From the NCBI RefSeq assembly GCF_024397975.1, contig NZ_CP073745.1:675501-739500 (forward strand): a stretch of DNA of 64,000 nucleotides, given 5' to 3'. Source of the DNA: Bacterioplanoides sp. SCSIO 12839. Its GTDB lineage: Bacteria > Pseudomonadota > Gammaproteobacteria > Pseudomonadales > Oceanobacteraceae. Positions 1 to 10,132 of the stretch are shown here, piece by piece. The notes under the pieces were generated by a model that did no database searches, had not been told where the DNA came from, and worked only from the letters and a program-made list of their open reading frames with translations. Position 1 is the stretch's first letter. Every line of letters starts with the position of its first letter. The translations under genes were made by a program, and so were the position numbers.

Positions 1-2
1 CA

Positions 3-905
3 AAAGAGGTTCAGAAAGTCGGCACCACCATGGCGACCCTGACCAATGTGAACCAGACTCAGGTCGAAGGTGTGGTGGCTGAATTCCTTGAGTCTGTCAG
101 TGGTCAGACCGGTATGGGCCTGGGCTCCGATGCCTATATCCGTAATATGCTGACCCAGGCACTGGGTTCTGATAAAGCCGGTGCCCTGATTGACCGTATT
201 TTGCTGGGCGGCAACACCACCGGGCTGGATTCTCTGAAGTGGATGGAGCCGCGTCAGGTTTCTGACTTAATCCGTCATGAGCACCCGCAGATTCAGGCGA
301 TTGTAGTGTCGTATCTTGACTCCGACCAGTCGGCGGAAATTCTCTCTAACTTCGATGAAAAAGTACGCCTGGATATCGTCATGCGGGTGGCAGCACTGGA
401 AGCGGTTCAGCCGGCTGCCTTGCAGGAATTGAACGACATTCTGGAACGTCAGTTTACTGGCAATGCTGGTGGCCAGACCACCTCGATGGGTGGTGTCAAA
501 GTGGCGGCCAATATCGTCAATATGGTCGACAGCAACATGGCCAACGACCTGTTGGAGCAAATCAAAGAAGTGGACGAAGATCTGGGTACTCAGATTCAGG
601 ATCTGATGTTTGTCTTCGACAACCTGGTGGATGTCGACGACCGCGGTATTCAGGCGCTGATGCGCGAAGTATCCACCGATCTGTTGGTGGTGGCGCTCAA
701 AGGTGCCGACCCGGAAGTGCAGGAAAAGATCTTCAAAAACATGTCGAAACGGGCTGCCGAATTGCTGCGTGATGATCTGGAAGCCAAAGGTCCGGTTAAA
801 GTCAGCGAAGTGGAAGGTGCTCAGAAAGAAATTCTTACCATTGCACGCCGCTTAGCCGATGCCGGTGAAATTGTCCTTGGTGGTGGTGGCGAGGCCATGA
901 TGTGA
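3..905 (+). CDS. fliG: Flagellar motor switch protein FliG (5' end outside window)
   Basis: FliG is the C-ring protein that couples stator torque to rotation and CheY-dependent switching. The reading frame is open back to base 3 and the codons before the ATG at 30 encode KEVQKVGTT, a FliG segment, so that ATG is internal and about 30-40 N-terminal residues lie outside. Visible landmarks are the EHPQ motif (RHEHPQIQAI), the middle-domain segment LDSLKWMEP, and the C-terminal torque helix with DVDDRGIQALMREV. The C-terminus is Gly-rich and ends EAMM. The stop is separated from fliH by one base, which indicates one transcript with fliH-fliI-fliJ. Confidence 0.97.
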   Translation, partial: KEVQKVGTTMATLTNVNQTQVEGVVAEFLESVSGQTGMGLGSDAYIRNMLTQALGSDKAGALIDRILLGGNTTGLDSLKWMEPRQVSDLIRHEHPQIQAIVVSYLDSDQSAEILSNFDEKVRLDIVMRVAALEAVQPAALQELNDILERQFTGNAGGQTTSMGGVKVAANIVNMVDSNMANDLLEQIKEVDEDLGTQIQDLMFVFDNLVDVDDRGIQALMREVSTDLLVVALKGADPEVQEKIFKNMSKRAAELLRDDLEAKGPVKVSEVEGAQKEILTIARRLADAGEIVLGGGGEAMM

Positions 906-906
906 T

Positions 907-1905
907 ATGGCTGATTATCGTCAAAATCACCACTTTCATCCCATCGCTTCGGAAGAAATCAAAGAAGGCGAAGAGGTTAAACCCTGGCGTTTGCCTTTCT
1001 GGACCGAAAAGCCCGCCTGGCTGATCGAAAAAGAAAAGCAAGAACAGCAACAAGAGCTGGCCAAAGAACAAGTGTTAGAGCAACAAGATGAGCCGGAAAC
1101 CTTCCCGTTGCCAACCGCTGAAGAGCTCGAGAATATTCGCCGTGAGGCCTACAACGCCGGACTGGAGCAAGGCCTGATTGAAGGTCGTCAGCAAGGTGAA
1201 CAACAAGGTTACGAGCAGGGCTTACAACAAGGGCTGGAAGAAGGGCGTCAAAAAGGCGAACAGGAAGGGCGTCAGCAAGGTTTTGCCACGGGTGAAGCGG
1301 AAGGCTTGGCACAAGGGCAGCAACAGATACAGCAGGCTTGTGAACGACTGACTCGGGTTAATCAGCATTTACAGGCCAATGTGGTTGAACGTGATCAGCA
1401 ATTGCCTGACGTGTTGGCTGGTATGATCAGCAACCTGACTGAGCAGCTGCTTGGGCATGAATTATCCGTGAGCGAGTCGGCGATCAGTGGTTTTTTACAG
1501 GACGCCCTGCGTGAAATTCCCGCCGGTGAAAAAAATATTCAGGTGTACCTCAGTGCGTCAGATCTGACGCATCTGGATAAGTCCGGGTTTGATACTGAGG
1601 TGCTGCATTTTCATTCTGATCCGGCGTTGCAACCCGGTGAATGTCGCCTGCAAAGTTCCCAGACGCTGGTGGAGTATTCATTATCGGATGCCTTAAGCCA
1701 GCAACTTGAGCAGTTTATTCCCCGTTTGTTAAAGGCTGCCAGCAATTCCTTGGTGCCGGATTTTGACCGTGAACCACAGTTTGATCCGGTGGCAGAACCC
1801 GTTGTTGAATCTGAGCCAGAAGCTGCCTCTGAATCTGAAGCCGATTCGGAATCTGAAGCAGGTTCCGAATCGTCTTCCCAGCCGGATACCCCAAATGCTG
1901 AGTGA
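907..1905 (+). CDS. fliH: Flagellar export ATPase regulator FliH
   Basis: FliH dimerises, binds FliI and tethers the export ATPase to the C-ring. The protein has 332 residues against roughly 230-270 in common relatives. It shows an N-terminal segment with [11 protein letters not shown] (about residues 28-38), a charged coiled region, and a run of GxxxG-type repeats rich in Gln, Glu and Gly (residues 85-140), typical of FliH. The FliI-binding domain follows. The extra length is largely a C-terminal Ser/Glu-rich acidic tail (about residues 292-332). The 3' end overlaps the fliI start by 11 bases. Confidence 0.93.
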   Translation: MADYRQNHHFHPIASEEIKEGEEVKPWRLPFWTEKPAWLIEKEKQEQQQELAKEQVLEQQDEPETFPLPTAEELENIRREAYNAGLEQGLIEGRQQGEQQGYEQGLQQGLEEGRQKGEQEGRQQGFATGEAEGLAQGQQQIQQACERLTRVNQHLQANVVERDQQLPDVLAGMISNLTEQLLGHELSVSESAISGFLQDALREIPAGEKNIQVYLSASDLTHLDKSGFDTEVLHFHSDPALQPGECRLQSSQTLVEYSLSDALSQQLEQFIPRLLKAASNSLVPDFDREPQFDPVAEPVVESEPEAASESEADSESEAGSESSSQPDTPNAE

Positions 1906-3235
1906 GCTGTGGGCCGACCTCTCGTTACCGGATAACGCCTATCGTCCCAAAGTGGCAGGCCAATTAATTCGTATGGTTGGTCTGACATTGGAAGCGGTGG
2001 GCTTAAACGTCAAAGTGGGTGATCGTTGCATGGTTCAGCGTGACGGTGCTGAAGATGTTGAAGCCGAAGTGGTTGGCTTTGACCAGCAACGTATTTTCCT
2101 GATGCCCATCGAACAGGTTGATGGCCTGCGGCCCGGAGCCAAAGTCTGGCCATTACACGGCAGCTCCGATGTGCCGGTGGGTTATGGCTTGTTGGGCCGA
2201 GTCGTGGATGGCACAGGTCGGCCGCTGGATGAATCCGGTCCGATCGAAGATCCGGTGGCGGGCAATCTGCAGGGGCGCATTATTAACCCGCTGCATCGTG
2301 ACCCGATTCGTACCCCGTTGGATGTTGGTATTCGTGCGATTAACAGCATGTTAACCGTTGGTCGCGGACAACGTATTGGTTTGTTTGCCGGTAGTGGTGT
2401 GGGTAAATCGGTGCTGTTGGGCATGATGACCCGTTTTACCGAGGCCGATATTGTGGTGGTTGGCCTGATTGGTGAAAGGGGCCGTGAGGTAAAAGAGTTT
2501 ATTGATGAAATTCTTGGCGAAGAAGGCTTAAAGCGCTCAGTGGTGGTCGCTTCTCCGGCGGATGATTCCCCATTAATGCGTCTGCGCGCCGCACAATATT
2601 GCACCTCGGTGGCGGAATATTTCCGCGATCAGGGAAAAAATACCCTGCTGCTGATGGACTCGTTAACGCGTTATGCCCAGGCTCAGCGTGAAATTGCCCT
2701 GGCGGTGGGAGAGCCTCCTGCTACCAAAGGTTATCCACCGTCGGTTTTTAATAAATTGCCCAAGTTGGTGGAACGAACCGGTAATGGCCCTGCGGGTGGC
2801 GGCTCTATTACCGCTTTCTATACCGTGCTCAGTGAAGGCGATGATATGCAGGATCCGATTGCGGATGCCAGCCGGGCGATTCTTGATGGTCATATTGTGT
2901 TGTCGCGTAAACTGGCGGAAGAAGGCCATTATCCGGCGATTGATGTTGAAGCGTCCGTTAGCCGGGTGATGCCACAAATTGTTGATCAGAATTGGCTGCA
3001 AAAAGCCCAGCTGTGTAAACATTTAATGGCGCATTACCGTGAAAATCAGGATCTGGTCAGTGTTGGTGCTTATCAGGCTGGCAGTGATCCGGTACTGGAT
3101 GCGGCCATTGATCGTATGCCGAATATCAAAGCTATGTTGCGTCAGCAATTGCATGAAGGCGCTCCGTTAGCAGACAGCCTGCAACAGCTGCAAGCACTGT
3201 TCCCTGATCCTGCAGCTCAAGCCCAGGCGCAGTAG
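1895..3235 (+). CDS. fliI: Flagellum-specific ATP synthase/export ATPase FliI
   Basis: FliI is the F1-beta-like ATPase that energises and unfolds substrates for flagellar type III export. I place the start at the ATG at 1895 (MLSELWADL), giving 446 residues, the normal family size; the longer open frame from 1763 lies inside fliH in another phase. Walker A is AGSGVGKS, with the lysine near residue 171. The Walker B region reads [16 protein letters not shown], and the [16 protein letters not shown] segment is typical of FliI/type III ATPases. It overlaps fliH by 11 bases, consistent with translational coupling. Confidence 0.97.
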   Translation: MLSELWADLSLPDNAYRPKVAGQLIRMVGLTLEAVGLNVKVGDRCMVQRDGAEDVEAEVVGFDQQRIFLMPIEQVDGLRPGAKVWPLHGSSDVPVGYGLLGRVVDGTGRPLDESGPIEDPVAGNLQGRIINPLHRDPIRTPLDVGIRAINSMLTVGRGQRIGLFAGSGVGKSVLLGMMTRFTEADIVVVGLIGERGREVKEFIDEILGEEGLKRSVVVASPADDSPLMRLRAAQYCTSVAEYFRDQGKNTLLLMDSLTRYAQAQREIALAVGEPPATKGYPPSVFNKLPKLVERTGNGPAGGGSITAFYTVLSEGDDMQDPIADASRAILDGHIVLSRKLAEEGHYPAIDVEASVSRVMPQIVDQNWLQKAQLCKHLMAHYRENQDLVSVGAYQAGSDPVLDAAIDRMPNIKAMLRQQLHEGAPLADSLQQLQALFPDPAAQAQAQ

Positions 3236-3247
3236 GATCAAACGAAT

Positions 3248-3703
3248 ATGCATCGCCATCCCCGTGCCAAACGTTTAAAACTGATTGTTGATCTGGCTGA
3301 AAAAGCCGAGCAGCAGGCTCTGTCTGAGTGGGGGCAACTGCAACAAAAGTTGCAGCAGGAACAACAGCAGAAACAGCAACTGGATGAATACGTTGAAGAA
3401 TATCAACGTGGTATTTCTTCACCCTCCGATAAAGCCCTCAGTGGTGGCCAGATTCAGAACGCTATGGGCTTTATTGGTCAGATTAAACAGGCGTTAACGC
3501 AGCAAAATCAGCAGCTCCACTTGCTGCAACAGCAAGTGGAGCAGGCGCAAAAGCAATATGTTGAGCAACACGCTAAGGTAAAAGCGTTGCATAACTTATT
3601 AGACAAGCTCGATCAGGAATTTGATCAACAGCAGGACAAACAAGCTCAGCGTTTAGCCGATGAATGGGCCAACCGTGCGGCTTTTCAGGCGCAAAAAAAC
3701 TGA
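3248..3703 (+). CDS. fliJ: Flagellar export chaperone FliJ
   Basis: FliJ is the gamma-subunit-like coiled coil that sits in the FliI hexamer and contacts FlhA. The 151-residue product is almost entirely Gln/Glu/Lys/Leu-rich helix, begins with a basic stretch (HRHPRAKRLK) and has no enzymatic motif. Length, composition and position directly after fliI are what identify it; FliJ is poorly conserved in sequence. It ends the first flagellar block, and 183 bases separate it from the next gene. Confidence 0.88.
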   Translation: MHRHPRAKRLKLIVDLAEKAEQQALSEWGQLQQKLQQEQQQKQQLDEYVEEYQRGISSPSDKALSGGQIQNAMGFIGQIKQALTQQNQQLHLLQQQVEQAQKQYVEQHAKVKALHNLLDKLDQEFDQQQDKQAQRLADEWANRAAFQAQKN

Positions 3704-3886
3704 CGACTCTGTTGGTTTATTTATACGTATATTCTACAAACCTTTCTGTTGTTCAAAATTCATCCGTATGGACTTGATGTCTCTCAACAGTCTTTTTAAT
3801 TAAATCGATATTTCCCCCCCTTCTTATTTAGCAGCTTCTTGATAGCCGTCTACCCTTAAGCCAGAGCATTAAGAAACAGGTGAATC

Positions 3887-4174
3887 ATGTCAGCACGAAT
3901 CCGTATTCATTGTGGCGAGCGACTCAGCATTGAACATGTTGAAGCTTTATATGGCGAAATGGAAAGTGCGCTGGCATCAGAAGCGGATGTTGAGCTGGAT
4001 GCCGGGCAGGTTCATTACTGTGATACCGCTGGCTTGCAGTTGCTGGTGAGTTTGCGTCGAGAGATGCAGAAAACCAGTCATGATATTCACTGGTTAGAAA
4101 CCAGCGAAGTGTTGCAGCAAACCTGTGGTTACCTCGGACTTAATGAATCTCTGGGTCTGTCACGGCCCGAATAA
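3887..4174 (+). CDS. STAS-domain protein heading the first chemosensory cluster
   Basis: This is a 95-residue single STAS domain, the fold of anti-sigma-factor antagonists. At the position where classical members carry a phosphorylatable Ser (DSSG/DSAG) it reads CDTAGLQLL, with Thr47. It lies 29 bases upstream of cheY and is in line with cheA-cheW-receptor-cheR-cheD-cheB, so it probably belongs to that system. Its kinase or partner is not identifiable; the HsbR-like protein encoded at 13149 is one candidate. The STAS assignment is fairly secure, and the role is inferred only from position. Confidence 0.8.
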   Translation: MSARIRIHCGERLSIEHVEALYGEMESALASEADVELDAGQVHYCDTAGLQLLVSLRREMQKTSHDIHWLETSEVLQQTCGYLGLNESLGLSRPE

Positions 4175-4203
4175 GTAGTTATACCCAACAGGAGTTCTCC
4201 ACA

Positions 4204-4566
4204 ATGGCGAGTATTTTAGCTGTCGACGATTCTGCGTCCATGAGACAGATGGTGTCTTTCACTTTAAAAGGCGCAGGCTATCAGGTTGTTGAAGCGAGCG
4301 ATGGCGTTGAAGCCTTAGCTGCAGCTAAAAAAGGCAAGTTTGATCTGGTTTTGTCTGACGTCAATATGCCCAATATGAATGGCATTGAGTTAGTTAAAGA
4401 GCTGCGACAACTGGCCGATTATAAATTTACCCCGGTATTAATGCTGACCACTGAGTCCGCCGGGGACATGAAAATGCAGGGTAAACAGGCGGGCGCAACC
4501 GGCTGGATTGTGAAGCCGTTTAACCCGGATCAGCTGTTAAGCACGATTAAGCGCGTATTGGGATAA
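4204..4566 (+). CDS. cheY: CheY-like single-domain response regulator (first system)
   Basis: The protein is a 120-residue stand-alone receiver. Acidic residues D8/D9, phosphoacceptor D52 in SDVNMPNMNG, T82/T83 and K104 in VKPF are all in place. It has no output domain, so it signals by protein-protein contact. It lies 5 bases before cheA and is the likely phosphorylation target of that kinase. It differs clearly from the second CheY at 27934, whose sequence is of the flagellar-motor type, so this one need not act on FliM. Confidence 0.92.
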   Translation: MASILAVDDSASMRQMVSFTLKGAGYQVVEASDGVEALAAAKKGKFDLVLSDVNMPNMNGIELVKELRQLADYKFTPVLMLTTESAGDMKMQGKQAGATGWIVKPFNPDQLLSTIKRVLG

Positions 4567-4571
4567 TTGGT

Positions 4572-6767
4572 ATGAGTGTTGACCTGTCACAATTCCACCA
4601 GGTGTTCTTCGAAGAAAGTTTTGAAGGCCTGGATGTTATGGAAAGTCAGTTGCTGGACCTTCAGCCTGGTGATGTGGATGGAGAAACGGTTAACACCATA
4701 TTTCGCGCAGCGCACTCCATTAAAGGGGGAGCCGGGACTTTTGGTTTTATGCAAATTTCCGACTTCACTCATGTAGTGGAAACCCTGCTGGATGAAATCC
4801 GTGCAGGGCAGCGCTCAATGGAACAACATTATGTTGATCTGTTTTTATTGTCGGTGGATTGTTTACGATCCATGTTGGGTAGTTTGCAGGATGGTGCAGA
4901 GCCCGATATGGAAAAAGCCAATGAATTAAAAACGGACTTTGAACGTATTTTAAATGGTAATGATGCCGCCGCTGATCAACAAACCGGCGACAGCAGTGCC
5001 ACTCCTCAACGTGAGGAACCAGAATCAGCAGGTTGGTTGATTCTGTTTAAACCGGATGCGGATATTTTACGCACCGGTAACGAACCCTTTCGTATGTTCC
5101 GTGAGCTGGCTGACATTGTTGGCGCGGAAAATCTGGATGTCACTCCACTACTTGATCAGTTACCTGAGTTCACCAGCCTGAACCCGGAAGAGTGTTATCT
5201 GCAATGGCAATTACGTGTCACTAAAGCCATTGATGTGAGTGAAATTACGCCGGTATTTGAATGGGTTGAAGACGACTGCGAGATTACTTACACGCCACTG
5301 TCTGAGGCGTCTGGAACTGTTGACGAAGCTCAGGAAGCTACGGCAGAACATTCGCCGCTAGGGGATACAGCTTCATCCGAAACCGCTTCATCGCCAGTAT
5401 TAGATCAAATATCTGACACTGTTGAGGAAAAACCAGGTTCAGAAAAAACTGTCGAAGCGGTTTCACAAAAAACTGCAGAAGCCGTCTCTACAAAAGTGGC
5501 TGAAGCCAAAAAAGCAGCCAGTCCGAAAGCCCCTGCCAAGGCTAACAATAAGGGAAATGAGAATTCCTCGATCCGGGTATCCATCGATAAAGTCGATAGC
5601 CTGATTAATATGGTGGGTGAATTAGTCATTACTCAATCCATGCTGGGGCAATTAGGGCAGGATTTCGATTTAACTAAACTGGCCCGATTGCAGGAAGGGC
5701 TATCTCAGTTAGAACAAAATACCCGCGAGCTACAGGAAAGTGTGATGAAAATTCGCATGATGCCAATCAGCTTCGCCTTTAGTCGTTTTCCGCGTTTAGT
5801 TCGAGATCTGGGCAGCCAGTTAGGTAAAAAAGTGAACCTGGTGATGTTGGGTGAAAATACCGAGCTGGATAAAACCGTGATGGAAAAAATTGGTGACCCA
5901 CTGGTACACCTGGTGCGTAACTCCATGGATCACGGTTTAGAAACCACCGAAAAACGTCTGGCTTCTGGAAAGTCAGAAGACGGCACTATTACTCTGAATG
6001 CCTTCCATCAGGGTGGCAATATTGTGATTGAAATTCAGGATGATGGTGCTGGCTTAAATGAAGAAAAAATTCTTGAAAAAGCCATTGCTAATGGCCTGGT
6101 ATCAGAAGACCAAAGTTTATCCAGTGAAGAAATTCATCAGTTAATTTTCTTACCTGGATTCTCGACTGCCGATGCGGTCAGCGATATTTCTGGTCGTGGC
6201 GTCGGTATGGATGTGGTGCGTCGTAACATTAATGAATTAAACGGCACCATTGATGTGACTTCCAAAACCGGTGAAGGCTCGACTTTTACCATTCGTCTGC
6301 CATTAACTCTGGCTATTCTCGATGGCCAGCTGGTGAAAGTGGCTGACGAGACTTATATCTTCCCACTGGTCTCCATTGTTGAGTCCATTCAGCTGGAGAA
6401 AAAATCACTCAATAACATCACCGGCAGTCAGCAGGTGATGCAGCTGCGGGACGAGTACATCCCTATTGTGCGACTCGATGAGGTGTTTAACTTGTCGCGT
6501 CGCAGTGAAGACAGCGATGAAGAAATGCTGGTAGTGGTGGAGAGTGATAACGAAAAAATAGGTCTGGTAGTTGATGATTTGTTAGGCCAACAGCAGGTTG
6601 TGATTAAAAGTCTGGAGCAGAACTATCAGCGGGTTGATGGTATTTCCGGCGCGACCATTTTAGGTGACGGAACCGTTGCCCTGATTATTGATATTTCCAG
6701 TGTAGGGCGCCATGCCGAGCGTTTGTCCACTTCTGATGCTGCCAGTCAGGCGGGTAAAGCGGCATAA
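4572..6767 (+). CDS. cheA: Chemotaxis histidine kinase CheA (first system)
   Basis: The 731-residue kinase has the full CheA domain order. P1/Hpt carries H48 in RAAHSIKGGAG. A P2-like response-regulator-binding domain occupies about residues 155-250 (GWLILFKPDAD, PEFTSLNPEECYLQW). An Ala/Glu/Lys linker follows, then the P3 dimerisation helices (IDKVDSLINMVGELV), a P4 HATPase with N-box HLVRNSMDHG and DDGAGL, and a C-terminal P5 CheW-like domain. It autophosphorylates under receptor control and should feed the adjacent CheY and CheB. The gene is 5 bases from cheY and 23 from cheW. Confidence 0.96.
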   Translation: MSVDLSQFHQVFFEESFEGLDVMESQLLDLQPGDVDGETVNTIFRAAHSIKGGAGTFGFMQISDFTHVVETLLDEIRAGQRSMEQHYVDLFLLSVDCLRSMLGSLQDGAEPDMEKANELKTDFERILNGNDAAADQQTGDSSATPQREEPESAGWLILFKPDADILRTGNEPFRMFRELADIVGAENLDVTPLLDQLPEFTSLNPEECYLQWQLRVTKAIDVSEITPVFEWVEDDCEITYTPLSEASGTVDEAQEATAEHSPLGDTASSETASSPVLDQISDTVEEKPGSEKTVEAVSQKTAEAVSTKVAEAKKAASPKAPAKANNKGNENSSIRVSIDKVDSLINMVGELVITQSMLGQLGQDFDLTKLARLQEGLSQLEQNTRELQESVMKIRMMPISFAFSRFPRLVRDLGSQLGKKVNLVMLGENTELDKTVMEKIGDPLVHLVRNSMDHGLETTEKRLASGKSEDGTITLNAFHQGGNIVIEIQDDGAGLNEEKILEKAIANGLVSEDQSLSSEEIHQLIFLPGFSTADAVSDISGRGVGMDVVRRNINELNGTIDVTSKTGEGSTFTIRLPLTLAILDGQLVKVADETYIFPLVSIVESIQLEKKSLNNITGSQQVMQLRDEYIPIVRLDEVFNLSRRSEDSDEEMLVVVESDNEKIGLVVDDLLGQQQVVIKSLEQNYQRVDGISGATILGDGTVALIIDISSVGRHAERLSTSDAASQAGKAA

Positions 6768-6790
6768 GCCTGATCTATAGAGAACGTATT

Positions 6791-7294
6791 ATGGAAGCAA
6801 TGAACGAACAAGTGGCCACTGAAAATGATGCTGAGCAGCAGTATCTGACTTTTATCATGGCAGGCGAAGAATATGGTGTGGATATCCTGGCTGTTCAGGA
6901 GATCCGCGGTTGGGAAGAGTCAACGCTGATTCCTAATGCACCGGATTATATTAAGGGTGTGATTAATCTGCGCGGAACCATTGTTCCGATTATGGATTTA
7001 CGCCTGAGATTTGGTTTGGAAAAAGTGGAATACAGTCCGGTTACTGTTGTCATTATCCTCAAGTTTGATACCGATAAAGGTGAGCGCGTGATGGGGATTG
7101 TGGTAGATGCGGTATCCGATGTGTATTCCATCTCTGAAGACGAAACCCGTAAAACTCCGGAGCTGAGTGAAGATCAGAATTCAGTATTTATCCGTGGTTT
7201 GGTCAATGTGAATGACAAAATGATTATTCTGCTCGATGTTGAATCACTATTGAGCTTTGAAAAAAATAAACTGGACCAGCTGGTTCAGGGCTAA
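6791..7294 (+). CDS. cheW: Chemotaxis coupling protein CheW (first system)
   Basis: This 167-residue CheW couples receptors to CheA. Family landmarks are [18 protein letters not shown], the [16 protein letters not shown] segment, MDLRLRFGL and [11 protein letters not shown] second ATG at codon 4 is an alternative start. It sits between cheA and its chemoreceptor gene and presumably serves them. A separate CheW for the flagellar-type system is encoded at 36479. Confidence 0.95.
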   Translation: MEAMNEQVATENDAEQQYLTFIMAGEEYGVDILAVQEIRGWEESTLIPNAPDYIKGVINLRGTIVPIMDLRLRFGLEKVEYSPVTVVIILKFDTDKGERVMGIVVDAVSDVYSISEDETRKTPELSEDQNSVFIRGLVNVNDKMIILLDVESLLSFEKNKLDQLVQG

Positions 7295-7358
7295 CCTAAA
7301 CAGACAGCAATCAGATATTGCGCCGTGGTACGGTCAGGAAAGAACAAAGGGCTTGGTT

Positions 7359-10097
7359 ATGAATATGTTGAAATCATTATTTTCCGGTGAAGAAGCCGCG
7401 CAACAAGCTGCTTTAATGCGTGAGCTTAAAGCGAAGGTCGATGCTCTGGATAAAAGCCAGGCCGTGATCGAATTTAATATGGATGGCACCATTATCACGG
7501 CGAATGCTAACTTTTTGAGTGCTGTTGGTTATCAGCTGCATGAGATTCAGAATCAGCATCACCGTATGTTTGTCGATAGTGAATATGGCAATAGTGCTGA
7601 ATACCGTGAATTTTGGGATACGCTTAATCGCGGTATTTTTCAGGCGGGTGAATTCAGACGAGTGAATCGCCAGGGTGAAGCTATCTGGATTCAGGCTTCT
7701 TATAACCCGGTGATGGATGAACATGGAAAGCCTTATAAAGTCATCAAATATGCTGCAGATATTACAGATCAAAAACGTAAAAACTCGGATTACGAAGGGC
7801 AACTGGAAGCGATAAGCAAAGCTCAGGCGGTGATTGAGTTTAATTTGGACGGCACCATTATTCATGCAAATGATAATTTTTTGGCGGTCACAGGTTATCG
7901 TTTAGACGAAATTAAAGGGCAGCACCACCGCATGTTTGTGGATCAGGGTTACGCTGATTCAGCTGAGTACAAAAACTTCTGGAGCCAGTTAGCTCAGGGC
8001 CATTACGATTCGGGTGAATATCAACGTTTTGGTAAAAACGGCCAATCGGTTTGGATTCAGGCCTCTTATAATCCTATTTTTGATGACACTGGAAAACCAT
8101 TTAAAGTGGTTAAGTATGCTACAGATATCACTGCCCAAAAAGAGCAAGCCGTTACCAATCTGAAAAACGCTAATATCGCCAGTGCGTTAAAAATTGCACA
8201 GACTAATGTCATGTTGGCTGACAACAACATGACCATTACCTATATGAATGATCAGTTAGTCGAAGCGTTAACCGCGCGAGAAACAGAGCTGAAAGAGGCA
8301 TTGCCAGCGTTTAATGTTACCAGTTTGATTGGTACCAATGTCGATGTGTTCCATAAAAACCCAGATCATCAGCGTTCGATGATCTCCTCTTTGACGAAAC
8401 CATTTAAAACAAAAATCAAAGCGGGTGAAATTACCTTCTCGTTAATTGCCTCTCCCTGGAAAAATGAGGCAGGCGAGCGTTTGGGAACCGTAATTGAATG
8501 GGAAGACATTACTGACGAACTGGCACAGCAGGAAGCTGATAAAGCGATATCCGATGCCAATGCCCGGGTTAAACAAGCGTTAGATGTGGTATCGAATAAT
8601 GCCATGATTGCCGATAACGATTTTAATATCGTGTATATGAATGCGGCGGTTAAAGAAATGATGACTAATGCAGAAGCTGATATCCGGACGGACATTCCTG
8701 GTTTTGATGCATCTCGTCTGGAAGGTCAGAATATTGATATCTTCCATAAAAATCCGGCACACCAGCGTCATATGGTGAAAGCGCTTGAGAAGCAATATAA
8801 AACTGAGATTAAAGTGGGTGGCCGTACCTTCTCTCTGATTGCGAATCCAATTTTTAATGACGCCAATGAACGTATCGGCACCATTGTTGAGTGGAAAGAC
8901 CGTACCGCCGAAGTCTTTGCAGAACAGGAAATCGACCAGATTGTTGAAGCCGCTGCGATGGGTGACCTGTCCCGCCGCATTTCTGTTGATGGTAAAGATG
9001 GCTTCTTCCTGAATCTGGCTGAAGGTCTGAACAAACTGCTGACCATCGCCGATAGTGTGATTTCAGACACGATCCGGGTGTTTGATGCCCTGGCTCATGG
9101 CAACCTGACCCGTAAAATTGATGAGGATTACCAAGGTGCCTTTGATAAGCTAAAGCAGGATGCTAACAGTACGGTGGATCGTTTAACCGATATTATCACC
9201 CGCATCCGCGACTCTGCTTCTACGGTAGCAACCGGCGCCAGTGAAATTGCACAAGGTAATGCTGATTTAAGCAAACGCACCGAGTCTCAGGCCTCCAGCC
9301 TGGAAGAAACCGCTTCCAGCATGGAAGAAATGACCAGTGCGGTAAAACAAACCGGTGAAAACTCTGTTCATGCCAATGACTTGGCATCCTCGGCAAAACA
9401 AAAAGCGCAATCCGGTGGTGATGTGGTGAGTAAAGCCGTTGATGCCATGGATGAAATTAATCACTCCAGTAAAAAAATCGCCGATATTATTGGTGTGATT
9501 GATGAGATTGCTTTCCAAACTAACCTACTGGCATTAAATGCAGCGGTAGAAGCTGCCCGTGCCGGTGAGCAAGGTCGTGGTTTTGCGGTTGTAGCCGGTG
9601 AAGTTCGTAATCTGGCACAACGTTCTGCTGGTGCTGCCAAAGAGATTAAAGACCTGATTCGTGACAGTGTGGATAAAGTCGATGCGGGTACCGCATTGGT
9701 GAATGAATCCGGTAAAACACTAAACGATATCATTCAGTCGGTTGATCGTGTGTCCGATATGATTCAGGAAATCAGTACCGCAGCGCGTGAGCAGTCATCC
9801 GGTATTGATCAGGTGAATGCTGCAGTGGCACAGATGGATGAAATGACCCAGCAAAATGCCGCTTTGGTTGAAGAGGCTTCTGCCGCGGGTGAAGCCATGG
9901 CAGAACAAGCCCAGTCTATGATGCAGATGATGGAGTTTTTCTCGGTCGATGCAAATGCCGTCACCACCATGGGGGAAATGCCAGCGCCTGCTCCAGCACC
10001 GGTTGCTCCGGTCGCCAGCATGTCAGCTGCTCCCGCAGCTAATTCAAACGGTAGCTTGTCATTCAGCGATGACGATGATGAATGGGCCGAATTTTAA
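7359..10097 (+). CDS. Soluble methyl-accepting chemotaxis protein with four PAS domains and a C-terminal WxxF tether
   Basis: I start the gene at the ATG at 7359, which has CAAAGGG at suitable spacing; the upstream open frame overlaps cheW and looks spurious. The 912-residue product has no membrane segment. Two BdlA-like PAS domains (about residues 25-145 and 150-265, each with an HHRMFV motif) are followed by two further PAS repeats that share DVFHKNPxHQR/[11 protein letters not shown] and a ...GTxxEWxDxT end. Next come HAMP-like segments and a long signalling hairpin with the canonical tip [22 protein letters not shown]. The protein ends DDDDEWAEF, matching the WxxF pentapeptide that tethers CheR/CheB; cheR is the next gene. 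The layout recalls the Aer2/McpB receptor of the Pseudomonas che2 cluster. Confidence 0.93.
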   Translation: MNMLKSLFSGEEAAQQAALMRELKAKVDALDKSQAVIEFNMDGTIITANANFLSAVGYQLHEIQNQHHRMFVDSEYGNSAEYREFWDTLNRGIFQAGEFRRVNRQGEAIWIQASYNPVMDEHGKPYKVIKYAADITDQKRKNSDYEGQLEAISKAQAVIEFNLDGTIIHANDNFLAVTGYRLDEIKGQHHRMFVDQGYADSAEYKNFWSQLAQGHYDSGEYQRFGKNGQSVWIQASYNPIFDDTGKPFKVVKYATDITAQKEQAVTNLKNANIASALKIAQTNVMLADNNMTITYMNDQLVEALTARETELKEALPAFNVTSLIGTNVDVFHKNPDHQRSMISSLTKPFKTKIKAGEITFSLIASPWKNEAGERLGTVIEWEDITDELAQQEADKAISDANARVKQALDVVSNNAMIADNDFNIVYMNAAVKEMMTNAEADIRTDIPGFDASRLEGQNIDIFHKNPAHQRHMVKALEKQYKTEIKVGGRTFSLIANPIFNDANERIGTIVEWKDRTAEVFAEQEIDQIVEAAAMGDLSRRISVDGKDGFFLNLAEGLNKLLTIADSVISDTIRVFDALAHGNLTRKIDEDYQGAFDKLKQDANSTVDRLTDIITRIRDSASTVATGASEIAQGNADLSKRTESQASSLEETASSMEEMTSAVKQTGENSVHANDLASSAKQKAQSGGDVVSKAVDAMDEINHSSKKIADIIGVIDEIAFQTNLLALNAAVEAARAGEQGRGFAVVAGEVRNLAQRSAGAAKEIKDLIRDSVDKVDAGTALVNESGKTLNDIIQSVDRVSDMIQEISTAAREQSSGIDQVNAAVAQMDEMTQQNAALVEEASAAGEAMAEQAQSMMQMMEFFSVDANAVTTMGEMPAPAPAPVAPVASMSAAPAANSNGSLSFSDDDDEWAEF

Positions 10098-10132
10098 TTC
10101 GGCTGATTCCTTTCATTTAAGTGGTAGATTTT

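Noticed and set aside
30-32. ATG at base 30 as the fliG start
   Set aside because: The preceding in-frame codons encode KEVQKVGTT, conserved FliG sequence, so the gene starts before the window.
1763-1894. N-terminal extension of fliI
   Set aside because: It is the fliH tail read in another phase; the ATG at 1895 gives normal FliI length and N-terminus.
7257-7358. Upstream start of the PAS chemoreceptor inside cheW
   Set aside because: The extra residues are out-of-phase cheW codons; the ATG at 7359 has a ribosome site and leads directly into the receptor.
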